NCBI RefSeq assembly: GCF_028289855.1
Contig: NZ_JAQGKZ010000054.1
Coordinates: forward strand, 1-49,101
DNA from: Sphingomonas bacterium
GTDB taxonomy: Bacteria; Pseudomonadota; Alphaproteobacteria; Sphingomonadales; Sphingomonadaceae
DNA: 49,101 bases
Reading direction: 5' to 3'
In this document: positions 16,767 to 24,924 of the stretch, one piece after another
How the letters are laid out: each line of letters starts with the position of its first letter
How positions within the stretch are numbered: the first letter of the stretch is position 1
Notes under the pieces: generated by a model
Told to the model about the DNA's origin: nothing
Seen by the model: the letters and a program-made list of their open reading frames with translations, nothing else
Databases searched by the model: none
Position numbers and translations under genes: made by a program

Positions 16767-18295
16767 ATAGCGTCGCACAGACCGCCCCCCACGCTTTCTC
16801 GGTCGGACCGGCTTGGCGCCGTCCTTTGGTCGCGCTCGGGTTGGTCGCAGTCGTGTTGCTGGCGATGTTCCGCCACGACGTTGGCGATCTCGCGGATCTC
16901 TACTGGACCAACACCACCTTCGGCCATTGCCTCTTCATCGCGCCGGTGATCGGCTGGCTGGTGTGGATCCGTCGCGCCGAGTTGGCGAAGCTGACACCGC
17001 AAAGCTGGGCGCCCGGACTGGCGCTCGTCGCGGCTGGCGGGTTAGGCTGGCTACTCGGCGACGCTGCGGGCGTCTCGTTCGCGCGGCACTTGGGACTCGT
17101 CATGATGCTGCAAGGCGCCGTCGTGACGACGCTGGGGCCGAACGTCGCGCGGGGGCTGCTGTTTCCGCTCGCTTATGCGCTGTTCCTGGTACCGTTTGGA
17201 GACTTCCTCGAGCCGCCGCTGCAGACGATCACCGTGTGGATTACCATGCACTTGCTCCATCTGGTCGGCGTCGCTGCGACGGTGGACGGCGTGCTGATCA
17301 CCGCTGGCGACAAATACTTCGAAGTGGCGGAGGCGTGCTCGGGCTCCAAGTTCGTGATCGCGATGGTCGCGTACGGCGTGCTGGTGGCCAACCTGTGTTA
17401 CCGCACCTGGCCGCGGCGGATGGCGTTCATGGCGATGGCGATCGTCGTGCCGGTGCTCGCCAACGGCCTACGGGCGTTCGGGACGATCTATGCCGCGGTG
17501 CTGACCAGCGTCGAGCAGGCGACGGGGTACGACCATATCGTGTTCGGCTGGGTGTTCTTCGGCCTTGTCATGGCGGCGGTGCTGGCGATCGGGTGGAAGT
17601 GGTTCGACCGGGCGCCCGACGCGCCGGCTTTCGACCCGGCAAAACTGCAAGGCGCGATCCGCTGGCGGCTCGATCTGGTCGTGGCGAGCGCATTGGTGCT
17701 GGCGACCGCAGCGGTGTTTCCGGTGTGGAGCGCGGCGATCGCCAACCGCGCGCAGGCGCTGCCCGCGCATATCGACTTGCCGCAAGTGGCGGGATGGACT
17801 CGCGCGCCGGTCAGCGCGCGCGCGCCGTGGACGCCCACGTATCCGGGGGCGGACCATCAACTGTTCGGCCGCTACGTCGATGCCGACGGCAATGCCGTCG
17901 ATCTCGCCATCGCGGTCTATGGCAGCCAGCGCCAGGGCAAGGAGATCGTCGGGTTCGGGATCGGCATCATGCAGCAGGACGACCGCTGGGTGAGGATCAA
18001 GGACCTCGACGATCTGGACGGCGGCCAAGTGATCGATATGTCTGCCGCGGGGCCGGTGGAGCGGCAGGTCGCGACATGGTACCGGGTCGGCGATGTGACG
18101 ACCAGCAGCGGGAAGATTGTGAAGCTCCAGACCCTCAAGGCCAAACTGTTCGGCGGCCCGCAGCGTGCCGTCGCGATTCATGTCTCGGCGGAGGTGCTGC
18201 CCGGGCATGAGGCGCGCGCGGCGATGGCGAAGTTCTTGGCGGCGCTAGGCTCTCTCGATGTGCTGGCCGACCGCAGCGCGGGGATGGCGAACTAG
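16763..18295 (+). CDS. xrtA: Exosortase A with C-terminal EpsI domain
   Basis: 510 residues. About eight membrane helices fill residues 20-290. The exosortase catalytic triad is complete: Cys192 in EVAEACSGSK, Arg237 in NGLRAFGT, His258 in GYDHIVFGW. After a further membrane segment, residues ~330-500 form an EpsI (DUF3485-like) domain beginning VAGWTRAP. The enzyme should cleave PEP-CTERM tails of exported proteins at the inner membrane and hand them to a surface carrier. The fusion with EpsI is common in this family. The next gene starts at the base after the stop. Confidence 0.95.
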   Translation: MNSVAQTAPHAFSVGPAWRRPLVALGLVAVVLLAMFRHDVGDLADLYWTNTTFGHCLFIAPVIGWLVWIRRAELAKLTPQSWAPGLALVAAGGLGWLLGDAAGVSFARHLGLVMMLQGAVVTTLGPNVARGLLFPLAYALFLVPFGDFLEPPLQTITVWITMHLLHLVGVAATVDGVLITAGDKYFEVAEACSGSKFVIAMVAYGVLVANLCYRTWPRRMAFMAMAIVVPVLANGLRAFGTIYAAVLTSVEQATGYDHIVFGWVFFGLVMAAVLAIGWKWFDRAPDAPAFDPAKLQGAIRWRLDLVVASALVLATAAVFPVWSAAIANRAQALPAHIDLPQVAGWTRAPVSARAPWTPTYPGADHQLFGRYVDADGNAVDLAIAVYGSQRQGKEIVGFGIGIMQQDDRWVRIKDLDDLDGGQVIDMSAAGPVERQVATWYRVGDVTTSSGKIVKLQTLKAKLFGGPQRAVAIHVSAEVLPGHEARAAMAKFLAALGSLDVLADRSAGMAN

Positions 18296-20176
18296 ATGTG
18301 CGGCATCGCCGGGGTGTTTCATCCCGGAACCCCCAAGCCGGTCGATCGCGCGCGCGTGCTGGCGATGGCCGACGCTCAGGCGCATCGCGGACCCGACGGG
18401 TCGGGCGTGTGGACCGCGCCGGGCGTGGGGCTGGGACACCGCCGCCTCGCGATCATCGACGTCGCGGGCAGCCCGCAGCCGATGCAGGATGGCGACCTGA
18501 CCGTTACCTACAATGGCGAAATCTATAACTTCGCCGAAGTGCGCAGCCAGCTTCAGGCGATGGGCGCGAAGTTCGTCACCAACGGCGACACCGAAGTGCT
18601 GCTGCACGGATGGCGCGCATGGGGGCCGTCGATGCTCGACCGGCTCAACGGCATGTTCGCCTTCGCGTTGCACGATGCCGGGCGGCAATGCCTGTTCCTG
18701 GCGCGCGATCGGCTGGGCGTGAAGCCGCTTCATTACGTCGAGCTGAGCGACGGGTCGGTGGCGTTCGCTTCGGAGCTGAAAGGCTTGCTCGCCCATCCGT
18801 TGCTGCGGCGGTCGCCCGATCTGTCGGCGATCGAGGATTTCATGGGGCTCGGCTACGTGCCCGACGATTCCTGCATCGTCGCTGGCGTGAAGAAACTGCC
18901 CGCTGCGCACTTCCTGCTGCTCGAACGTGGGCGACCGATGGGCAAGCCCCAGCGCTGGTGGAATATGGACTTCACCCGTCGCGCTACCGGGTCGGTCAAA
19001 GACCTCGAAGCCGAACTGGTCGAGCGGATGCGCGCGGCTGTGCGGTTGCGGATGGTGTCCGACGTGCCGCTCGGTGCCTTCCTGTCGGGCGGGGTGGACA
19101 GTTCGGCGGTGGTCGCGCTGATGGCCGAAGCGTCGAAGGAAGCGGTCAAGACGTGCACGATCGGGTTTCAGGAGGCAGGGCACGACGAACGCGCCTATGC
19201 CGATGCTATCGCCGCGCGATACCACACCGACCACCGTGAACGCGTGGTCGCGGCGGACGATTTTCAGCTGATCGACCGGCTGACCGCCGCGTTCGACGAG
19301 CCGTTCGCGGATGCCTCCGCCCTGGCGACGTACCGTGTGTGCGAGCTGGCACGCGAGCAGGTGACGGTCGCGCTGTCGGGGGATGGGGCAGACGAGGCGT
19401 TCGCGGGCTATCGCCGTTACAAGTTCCAGACGGCGGAGGAGCGAGTGAGGGCGCTATTGCCGCGCGGCCTGTCATCGACGGTGTTCGGAACTCTCGGGCG
19501 GCTCTATCCAAAGGCCGACTGGGCGCCGCGGCCGTTGCGCGCCAAGACCACTTTGCTCGCGCTCGCCGACGATGGCGCGACCGCCTATGCCCGCTCGGTC
19601 GGCGTAACCACGCCGGCCCTGCGCCAGCAACTCTTCACCGCCGCCGCTTGGGCCCGACTTGGCGGTCACCGCGCTGAGGATCGCTACATCGCCACGATGC
19701 GCGGCGCGCCGGCGCGCGATGCGCTCGACCGTGCGCAATATGCCGATATCCAGCATTGGCTGACCGGTGATATTCTTACCAAGGTCGATCGCACCAGCAT
19801 GGCGGTCAGCCTGGAAGCACGCGAGCCGTTGCTCGACTATAAATTGATGGAATTTGCCGCCTCGCTGCCGGTGTCGATGCGGCTGCGCGGCGGGCAGGGC
19901 AAGTGGCTGATGAAGAAGGCGATGGAGCGCTATCTGCCGAAGGACATCCTGTATCGACCCAAGATGGGGTTCGTGACTCCGATCGGCGCATGGTTTCGCG
20001 GGAGCCTGGCCGACGAAGCGGCGAGCCTCGCCCGGTCGCAGCGTCTGCTGCAATGGTTCGACGGCCCGGCGATTGAAAAACTCGCCGCCGACCACAAGGC
20101 GGGTAGGGCAGAGCACGGCCGGACCTTGTGGCAATTGGTAACGCTCGACAAAAGTCTGGCGCGGCTGTTCGGCTGA
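18296..20176 (+). CDS. XrtA-system amidotransferase (asparagine-synthetase-like)
   Basis: 626 residues. An N-terminal glutaminase domain of class II: after Met removal Cys2 is the nucleophile (MCGIAGVFHPG), with RGPDGSGVW and YNGEIYNF also present. The C-terminal synthetase domain contains the ATP-pyrophosphatase motif LSGGVDSSAVV (about residue 262) and LSGDGADEAFAGY. It resembles AsnB but belongs to the type found in exosortase loci, so it probably amidates a sugar acid or amino-acid substituent on the polymer. It is the last obvious gene of the coupled plus-strand operon. Confidence 0.93.
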   Translation: MCGIAGVFHPGTPKPVDRARVLAMADAQAHRGPDGSGVWTAPGVGLGHRRLAIIDVAGSPQPMQDGDLTVTYNGEIYNFAEVRSQLQAMGAKFVTNGDTEVLLHGWRAWGPSMLDRLNGMFAFALHDAGRQCLFLARDRLGVKPLHYVELSDGSVAFASELKGLLAHPLLRRSPDLSAIEDFMGLGYVPDDSCIVAGVKKLPAAHFLLLERGRPMGKPQRWWNMDFTRRATGSVKDLEAELVERMRAAVRLRMVSDVPLGAFLSGGVDSSAVVALMAEASKEAVKTCTIGFQEAGHDERAYADAIAARYHTDHRERVVAADDFQLIDRLTAAFDEPFADASALATYRVCELAREQVTVALSGDGADEAFAGYRRYKFQTAEERVRALLPRGLSSTVFGTLGRLYPKADWAPRPLRAKTTLLALADDGATAYARSVGVTTPALRQQLFTAAAWARLGGHRAEDRYIATMRGAPARDALDRAQYADIQHWLTGDILTKVDRTSMAVSLEAREPLLDYKLMEFAASLPVSMRLRGGQGKWLMKKAMERYLPKDILYRPKMGFVTPIGAWFRGSLADEAASLARSQRLLQWFDGPAIEKLAADHKAGRAEHGRTLWQLVTLDKSLARLFG

Positions 20177-20200
20177 CGCCGGCGCGGTTATGCGGGAATC

Positions 20201-21313
20201 ATGAGCGACGTCAGATTCGTCCCCGGCGAACCCGCGCCGTGGTTTCACGCCAAGGCACTCGACGGCAATCCACGTTTTGCGTTTCACACCGTCGCCGGCC
20301 GGCCGGTGATGATGCTGTTCCACGCCAGCGGCGCACACCCGGCAGGCGCCGCCGCACTGGCGACGGTGGCGGCGCATCGCGACCTGTTCGACGATGTGCA
20401 GGCGAGCCTGTTCGGGGTCAGCGTCGATCCGAGCGACATCAGCGACCGCCGTATCGCCCAACAATTGCCCGGCATCCGCTGGTTTATCGACGACGATCAC
20501 GCCATTTCGAAAGCCTATCACGCGACGGTCGCAAAGGACGGCAAGACGGGATATCGCCCGCATTGGCTGGTGCTGGACCGCATGCTCCGCGTGATCGGCA
20601 GCTATCCGATCGACAACGGCGAGGCGGCGATGGCGGCGTTGCGCGACCTTATCGCATCGCCCGACGAGCCGGCCAATGCGCCGGTGCTGATCGCCCCGCG
20701 GGTTTTCGAGCCGGTGTTCTGCCGGACGCTGATCGAGGCATACGACCGCGATGGCGGCCAGGAATCGGGGTTCATGCGCGACGTCGACGGCGTGACGGTC
20801 GAGCAATTCGATCACGATCACAAACGACGGTCGGATTACCTCGTGACGGATCCCGAGCTGCAACGCGCGATCCATGCCCGGCTGAAGCGGCTGCTGGCGC
20901 CGGCGATTCAGCGCGCGTTCCAGTTCGAGGTCACGCGCGTCGAGCGGCTGCTGGTCGCCTGTTACGACAGCGAGGCGGGCGGCGGGCATTTCCGCGCACA
21001 CCGCGACAACACCACCAACGGCACCGCGCATCGACGCTTCGCGTGCACGATCAACCTGAATGCCGACGATTATGAGGGCGGGGATTTGTGCTTTCCGGAA
21101 TTCGGCCCCCGCACCTATCGCGCGCCGACCGGCGGCGCGGTGATCTTTTCATGCTCGCTGCTGCACGAGGCGCGACCGGTGACCAAGGGCAAGCGCTACG
21201 CCTTCCTCCCGTTCTTCTACGACGAGGCAGCGGCGCAGTTGCGCGAGCGGAATTTGTCGATGGTCGCCCCCGAATTACAGCATTATCGAGCGGGGGCGGC
21301 GACTGGCGACTAG
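20201..21313 (+). CDS. Peroxiredoxin-like / 2OG-Fe(II) oxygenase fusion protein
   Basis: 370 residues, 24 bp after the amidotransferase and likely co-transcribed. Residues 1-150 have an AhpC/TSA-like thioredoxin fold (DVRFVPGEPAPWF, then SLFGVSVDPSD) without a peroxidatic Cys: the active-site loop reads FHASGAHPAGAAAL. Residues ~160-345 are a prolyl-4-hydroxylase-type dioxygenase with iron ligands His267 and Asp269 (HRD) and His322 (LLHEARPV), and 2OG-binding Arg332 (KGKRY). It should hydroxylate an unidentified protein or small substrate using Fe(II), O2 and 2-oxoglutarate. Confidence 0.85.
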   Translation: MSDVRFVPGEPAPWFHAKALDGNPRFAFHTVAGRPVMMLFHASGAHPAGAAALATVAAHRDLFDDVQASLFGVSVDPSDISDRRIAQQLPGIRWFIDDDHAISKAYHATVAKDGKTGYRPHWLVLDRMLRVIGSYPIDNGEAAMAALRDLIASPDEPANAPVLIAPRVFEPVFCRTLIEAYDRDGGQESGFMRDVDGVTVEQFDHDHKRRSDYLVTDPELQRAIHARLKRLLAPAIQRAFQFEVTRVERLLVACYDSEAGGGHFRAHRDNTTNGTAHRRFACTINLNADDYEGGDLCFPEFGPRTYRAPTGGAVIFSCSLLHEARPVTKGKRYAFLPFFYDEAAAQLRERNLSMVAPELQHYRAGAATGD

Positions 21314-21765
21314 ATGCACAGCCGCCAAACGACATAGGCGGCCAGGACGATCGCGATTCCCAGGTCGCTGACCATCGCGACATTTTCGTTGGTGCTGCGA
21401 TTCGCTTCCAGCGAGTGCATCACACCGGCTGCCGCGTAGAAGATCCCAGCCACGATCGCCGTGGGCAGCGTGAAATCAGGGCGCCACAGCGAGACGATGC
21501 CGACCAGCCCAGTCCCCAAATTGGCAAACCCCAGTTCGCGGACCAGCACCAACACACCGCCGCCGCCCGTGACGTTGAAGATATGCTCTGCAGTGAAGCG
21601 CGGCTGGGCGATTTGACGGATGCCCGCAATCGCCAGCCGCCAGCCGACGCCGAAGAACACGAACCATTTGCCGACGAGCGCCATCAACGGCGCGTGGCCA
21701 TACTCGACGCCGATCCCGGCGAACGGGAAGATTAGCATCAGGCAAAGGACGATGGCGATATACAT
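21310..21765 (-). CDS. Four-helix membrane protein (DUF6790-like)
   Basis: 151 residues, mostly hydrophobic, with about four membrane segments (residues 2-20, 30-46, 70-115, 130-150). The loop QPRFTAEHIFNVTGGGGVLVLVRELGFANL is conserved-looking, and a second is AAGVMHSLEAN. I recognise it only as a small integral membrane protein of unknown function. Its 3' end overlaps the oxygenase gene end by 4 nt (convergent). Upstream on the same strand are the HTH-like protein and a MAPEG protein. Confidence 0.7.
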   Translation of the reverse strand: MYIAIVLCLMLIFPFAGIGVEYGHAPLMALVGKWFVFFGVGWRLAIAGIRQIAQPRFTAEHIFNVTGGGGVLVLVRELGFANLGTGLVGIVSLWRPDFTLPTAIVAGIFYAAAGVMHSLEANRSTNENVAMVSDLGIAIVLAAYVVWRLCI

Positions 21766-21778
21766 GCGGCTCTACGCG

Positions 21779-21964
21779 TCAGTGCAGTTTCACGATCGAA
21801 AGTCGGTCTTCCTTGGCGCGTTGCTTCACCGACTCTTCGCTGCGCGTCAGCGCCTTGGCGATCGCCTTCAGCGCCATGCCCTTCTTGGCTAGCGTGTGCA
21901 GCTTCTGGATTTCGTCCTGACGCCATGGTTGGCGGTGGCGTTCGAACCCTTCGCTCTTAGCCAC
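21779..21964 (-). CDS. Small SANT/Myb-like helix-turn-helix protein
   Basis: 61 residues, basic. One helical domain with pattern WRQDEIQKLHTLAKKGM, then IAKALTRSEESVKQRAKED, which fits a Myb/SANT-like or GcrA-style DNA-binding fold (W..DE...L......G.....IA..L.RS..SV..RA). It overlaps the start of the region encoding the MAPEG protein's C-terminus by 8 nt, so the two are coupled. It is probably a DNA-binding accessory factor; the target is unknown. Confidence 0.65.
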   Translation of the reverse strand: MAKSEGFERHRQPWRQDEIQKLHTLAKKGMALKAIAKALTRSEESVKQRAKEDRLSIVKLH

Positions 21965-22397
21965 TGTGCCACCCGAACACCGCCATCGCGGCGTGGAGCG
22001 TGAGCGCCATCAGGCACAGGCTCGACAGTGCGAAGATCATAAAGCGGATGTTGATCTGGTTGACGGTCGCCTGCCACAGGCTGTGGACAACGCGTAGCCC
22101 GACATAACCCCAGGCGATCCATGCGTTCATGCCGTTGCCGGTGCCGGAGAAGGCGATGACCAACGCGACGGCGTAGAAGATCGTCGGCTGTTCCATCAGG
22201 TGAATGTAATTGTGCGCCGGCCATTGGGTCTTGTCGGGCACGACACCGTCGAGCGCGCCGGGCTTGCTGCCGCGCACCTTGCTCAGATCGACGCCGAGCT
22301 TCTTGAGCGCCGGCAGCCGCGTGACGATCATCCAGACGAGCATGACCAAGGTCCAGGCGATCAGGACGACCACCGGCTTCAGGATTTCGCTGTGCAT
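21957..22397 (-). CDS. MAPEG-family membrane protein
   Basis: 146 residues with four membrane helices. The pattern W....LPALKKLGVDL, then AHNYIHLMEQPTIFYAVALV and AWGYVGLRVVHSLWQ, matches membrane-associated eicosanoid/glutathione metabolism (MAPEG) proteins. Bacterial members may bind glutathione, but the substrate is unknown. Its ribosome-binding site GGAGG (22405-22409) lies 7 nt before ATG, inside the stem of the upstream gene's terminator. Confidence 0.85.
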   Translation of the reverse strand: MHSEILKPVVVLIAWTLVMLVWMIVTRLPALKKLGVDLSKVRGSKPGALDGVVPDKTQWPAHNYIHLMEQPTIFYAVALVIAFSGTGNGMNAWIAWGYVGLRVVHSLWQATVNQINIRFMIFALSSLCLMALTLHAAMAVFGWHSG

Positions 22398-22398
22398 G

Positions 22399-22433
22399 AA
22401 AAAGCCTCCCCCGAGATTTATGTCGGGGGAGGC
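22399..22433 (-). terminator. Intrinsic terminator overlapping the MAPEG ribosome-binding site
   Basis: On the minus strand an 11-bp perfect stem (GCCTCCCCCGA/TCGGGGGAGGC, 22423-22433 with 22404-22414, 8-nt loop) is followed at once by TTTTT (22403-22399). It lies 27 bp after the deoxyhypusine-synthase-like gene. The 3' arm contains the GGAGG that serves the MAPEG gene, whose ATG is two bases after the T run. Confidence 0.9.
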
Positions 22434-22460
22434 TGCATCAATCGGTTGCGGCGCGCAACC

Positions 22461-23513
22461 TTAGTCGGCGAACAGCTTGCCCCAGGCGCGTTTCGCGCGG
22501 TCCTTCCAGTGACCGCGGTGATAGGCGTCACTGGCCAGCAGCGGCATCACGCTGCCGGCCTCGGCGAACACCATCTGTTCGATGCCCGTGTTGACCTTGC
22601 CCCAGCTCGCCGCTTCCTGCAGCGTCGAGGACGAGCAGGCCCCGTCGCGGACGTCGGCGACGGTGATCTGCACGGCGTATTTGTGCACCTCGACATCCTC
22701 GTGGCCGAGGATCTCGGCGCACACGACGGTGTCCTGGATGAAATTCTTCGGCACGCCGCCGCCGATCATGAGCAGGCCCGTCGTGCCGGCCTTGATCTTG
22801 ATGTCGGTCAGCTCGCGGAAATCGGCGACCGCGTCGATCATCAGATAGGGTTTACCCGCCTTCATCTGATCGACCTGATGCTTGACCAGCCCGAACCCGG
22901 CCGAGCTGTCGACGAACGCCGGGCAGAAGATCGGCACGTCATGCTCGTAGGCGAGCTTGACCAGGCTGTTTTCCTTCTTGCCATGCTCCGACAGATACTT
23001 GCCCATCGCGCGGATGAACGCGCGGCTCGAATAGGCCCTGGGCTCGAGCTCGTTGGCGATCTTGTTGATCGTGAAGTCGCAGTCCTGGAGCTGCTCCTCA
23101 TCGATATAGGTGTCGTAGATGCGGTCGATGTAGAGCGAGCGCAGTGTGTCGTCGTCGGGCACTTCGAGCGCCTGATAATGCTTGTGGCCGAGCCCTTCGA
23201 AGAAATCCATGTCGACGATGGTGGCACCCGTGGCGACGACGCAATCGACCATGTTGTTGCGCAGCAGATCGGCATAAAGATCCATGCACCCGCCCGCCGA
23301 GGTCGATCCGGCGATCACCAGCACGATCGTGCAATCGGGATCGGCCAGCATCTGGTTGTAGATGCTCGTCGCGCGGCCAAGGTCGCGGCTGGTGAAGCTC
23401 ATGTCGCTCATCGCATCGACGATCGGACGCGCGTCGAAGCTCTTGATGTCGATGTGCTTGACCACTTTCGACAGCAATTCCGCCTTGCGGTTGGTGGTGG
23501 GGGCATCGGTCAT
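22461..23513 (-). CDS. Deoxyhypusine-synthase-family polyamine enzyme
   Basis: 350 residues from ATG 23513 (MTDAPTTNRK); upstream in-frame codons lie in an inverted repeat. The NAD-dependent DHS fold is clear: GSTSAGGCMDLYADLLRN, PAFVDSSAGFG, MIGGGVPKNFIQDT, and the catalytic lysine K306 in AASWGKVNTG. Bacteria lack eIF5A, so this homologue should act on free amines, for example making homospermidine from putrescine, or a bis-guanidino triamine from agmatine as reported for some bacterial DHS homologues. The neighbouring decarboxylase supports a polyamine role. It ends at a strong terminator. Confidence 0.88.
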   Translation of the reverse strand: MTDAPTTNRKAELLSKVVKHIDIKSFDARPIVDAMSDMSFTSRDLGRATSIYNQMLADPDCTIVLVIAGSTSAGGCMDLYADLLRNNMVDCVVATGATIVDMDFFEGLGHKHYQALEVPDDDTLRSLYIDRIYDTYIDEEQLQDCDFTINKIANELEPRAYSSRAFIRAMGKYLSEHGKKENSLVKLAYEHDVPIFCPAFVDSSAGFGLVKHQVDQMKAGKPYLMIDAVADFRELTDIKIKAGTTGLLMIGGGVPKNFIQDTVVCAEILGHEDVEVHKYAVQITVADVRDGACSSSTLQEAASWGKVNTGIEQMVFAEAGSVMPLLASDAYHRGHWKDRAKRAWGKLFAD

Positions 23514-23537
23514 AGGTTTCGGTCCTGTGAAATATTC

Positions 23538-23612
23538 GTCACCCCGGATTTGATCCGGGGTCCCGCTTTTCAACGCAAGATAGCGGGACCCCGGCTCGGA
23601 GGCCGGGGTGAC
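23538..23612. repeat. Inverted repeat element (CCCCGGATTTGATCCGGGG type)
   Basis: Two facing units: GTCACCCCGGATTTGATCC with GGGGTCCCGC, and the complementary GCGGGACCCCGG ... GGCCGGGGTGAC. They form a long cruciform-capable palindrome between the decarboxylase and the DHS-like gene. It is a REP/BIME-like intergenic element of the kind frequent in sphingomonads. It could also terminate or attenuate the decarboxylase transcript. Confidence 0.8.
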
Positions 23613-23633
23613 GATAGAAATGATTGCGCGCTG

Positions 23634-24860
23634 TTACAGCGTGACGACGTTCGACGCGACCTTGCGATCCTCGTCCACGTACAGGCTCGCCATCGGCTCG
23701 TCCTCGACGATCACCGTCTCGTCCGATCCGAAGCCGTTGAACGCGGTGCGCATCGCGGTGCCGTACGCGCCGAGCATCCCGATTTCGAGATAGTCGCCCG
23801 CTTGCGTATCCGCCGGCAGCATGAACGGCCCGGCCATATGGTCGAGATCGTCGCAGGTCGGGCCGTAGAACGAAAACGGCATGTCCTTGGCGCGACTGTC
23901 GGGCTCGCGCAGCAAGGTGACCGGAAAGCGCCAGCCGATATGCGCGGCATCGAACAGCGCGCCATAGGCGCCGTCGTTGATGAACAGCTCGTCGCCGCGG
24001 CGCTTTTCGACGCGTACGATGATCGAGCTGTATTCGGCGCACAACGCGCGGCCTGGCTCGCACCACAGTTCGGACGAATAGCTGACGGGCAGCGATTCGA
24101 ACGCGCGGTGAATGGTCTCGAAATAACGTTCGAGCGGGGGCGGCTCCATGCCCGGATAGGTCGAGGGGAAGCCGCCGCCGACGTCGATCACGTCGACCGT
24201 CACCGCCGCGCTGACGATCGCCGCGCGGACGCGCTCCATCGCCTGGCCATAAGCGTCCGGCGTCATCGCCTGGCTGCCGACATGGAAGCAGATGCCGAGC
24301 GCATCGGCCGCCTGGCGAGCCGCGAACAGCAAGTCGCCGGCCTCTTCGGGCCCCACCCCGAACTTCGACGCGAGGCTAAGCTTCGAATGCTCCGACGATA
24401 CGCGGAGGCGAACGCACAAGGTCAGGTCGGCCGCGGCCACGCCGTTCTTCGCGGTGGCACGGACGATCTTGTCGAGCTCGTCCATCGAATCGAGGCTGAA
24501 CGTGCGGCAGCCGTGCTCGAAATAGGCCTGGGCGATCGCTTCCTCGGCCTTGACCGGGTGCATGAAGCACAAGGTCGCCTCGGGCAGCGTATGCGCGACC
24601 AATCGCACTTCGTTGAGCGAGGCGACGTCGTAGTGCGTCACGCCATTGTCCCACAGGATCCGCAGCAGGTCGGGCGACGGGTTCGCCTTCACCGCATACA
24701 TCGAGCGGCCCGGAAACTTCTCCACGAAGAATCGGGCGGCGCGCGCGGCGGCGTGCGGACGAATGAGCGTTACCGGCTGGACCGGACGCTGGGCGATGGC
24801 AATTCCAAGAGCGGAATTGCCAGGGGCGACTAGCCCCAACGCGCTATGATGCTTGGCCAA
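23634..24860 (-). CDS. Ornithine/lysine-type PLP decarboxylase
   Basis: 408 residues, fold-type III. The PLP lysine is K58 in MYAVKANPSPD. Other motifs are DVGGGFPSTYPG (phosphate loop), WCEPGRALCA, and GPTCDDLDHM with the catalytic Cys of eukaryotic-type ornithine decarboxylases. It should make putrescine (or cadaverine) for the adjacent DHS-like enzyme. The start is TTG 24860: no ATG lies before the conserved fold, and a GGAGGT (24869-24874) sits 8 nt upstream. That site lies within a structured leader. Confidence 0.92.
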   Translation of the reverse strand: MAKHHSALGLVAPGNSALGIAIAQRPVQPVTLIRPHAAARAARFFVEKFPGRSMYAVKANPSPDLLRILWDNGVTHYDVASLNEVRLVAHTLPEATLCFMHPVKAEEAIAQAYFEHGCRTFSLDSMDELDKIVRATAKNGVAAADLTLCVRLRVSSEHSKLSLASKFGVGPEEAGDLLFAARQAADALGICFHVGSQAMTPDAYGQAMERVRAAIVSAAVTVDVIDVGGGFPSTYPGMEPPPLERYFETIHRAFESLPVSYSSELWCEPGRALCAEYSSIIVRVEKRRGDELFINDGAYGALFDAAHIGWRFPVTLLREPDSRAKDMPFSFYGPTCDDLDHMAGPFMLPADTQAGDYLEIGMLGAYGTAMRTAFNGFGSDETVIVEDEPMASLYVDEDRKVASNVVTL

Positions 24861-24865
24861 TTCAA

Positions 24866-24924
24866 GGGACCTCCAAGTGGCTTGCGCCTACGGTGACAAA
24901 AGCTGCCTTGCGGTTGGAAGTCCC
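24866..24924 (-). ncRNA. Structured leader of the decarboxylase (speF-motif-like)
   Basis: On the minus strand GGGACTTCCAA (24924-24914) pairs over 11 bp (one G-U) with TTGGAGGTCCC (24876-24866). The stem encloses two short hairpins with GCAA tetraloops: CCGCAAGG and GGCGCAAGCC. The 3' arm contains the GGAGGT ribosome-binding site of the decarboxylase, so folding hides it. A further hairpin CATGC/GCATG lies upstream near 24954-24967. Position and gene context match the speF leader motif described upstream of alphaproteobacterial ornithine decarboxylases. Whether it is a true family member or a polyamine sensor cannot be settled here. Confidence 0.6.

Noticed and set aside
19472..21031. A 519-codon minus-strand frame opposite the amidotransferase and oxygenase genes
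   Set aside because: It spans the junction of two genuine genes and has no motif support.
22200..24833. An 877-codon open frame on the plus strand opposite the DHS-like and decarboxylase genes
   Set aside because: It is antisense to two enzymes with intact active sites. Its translation is Arg/His/Asp-rich low-complexity with no recognisable fold, as expected for a mirror frame in GC-rich DNA.
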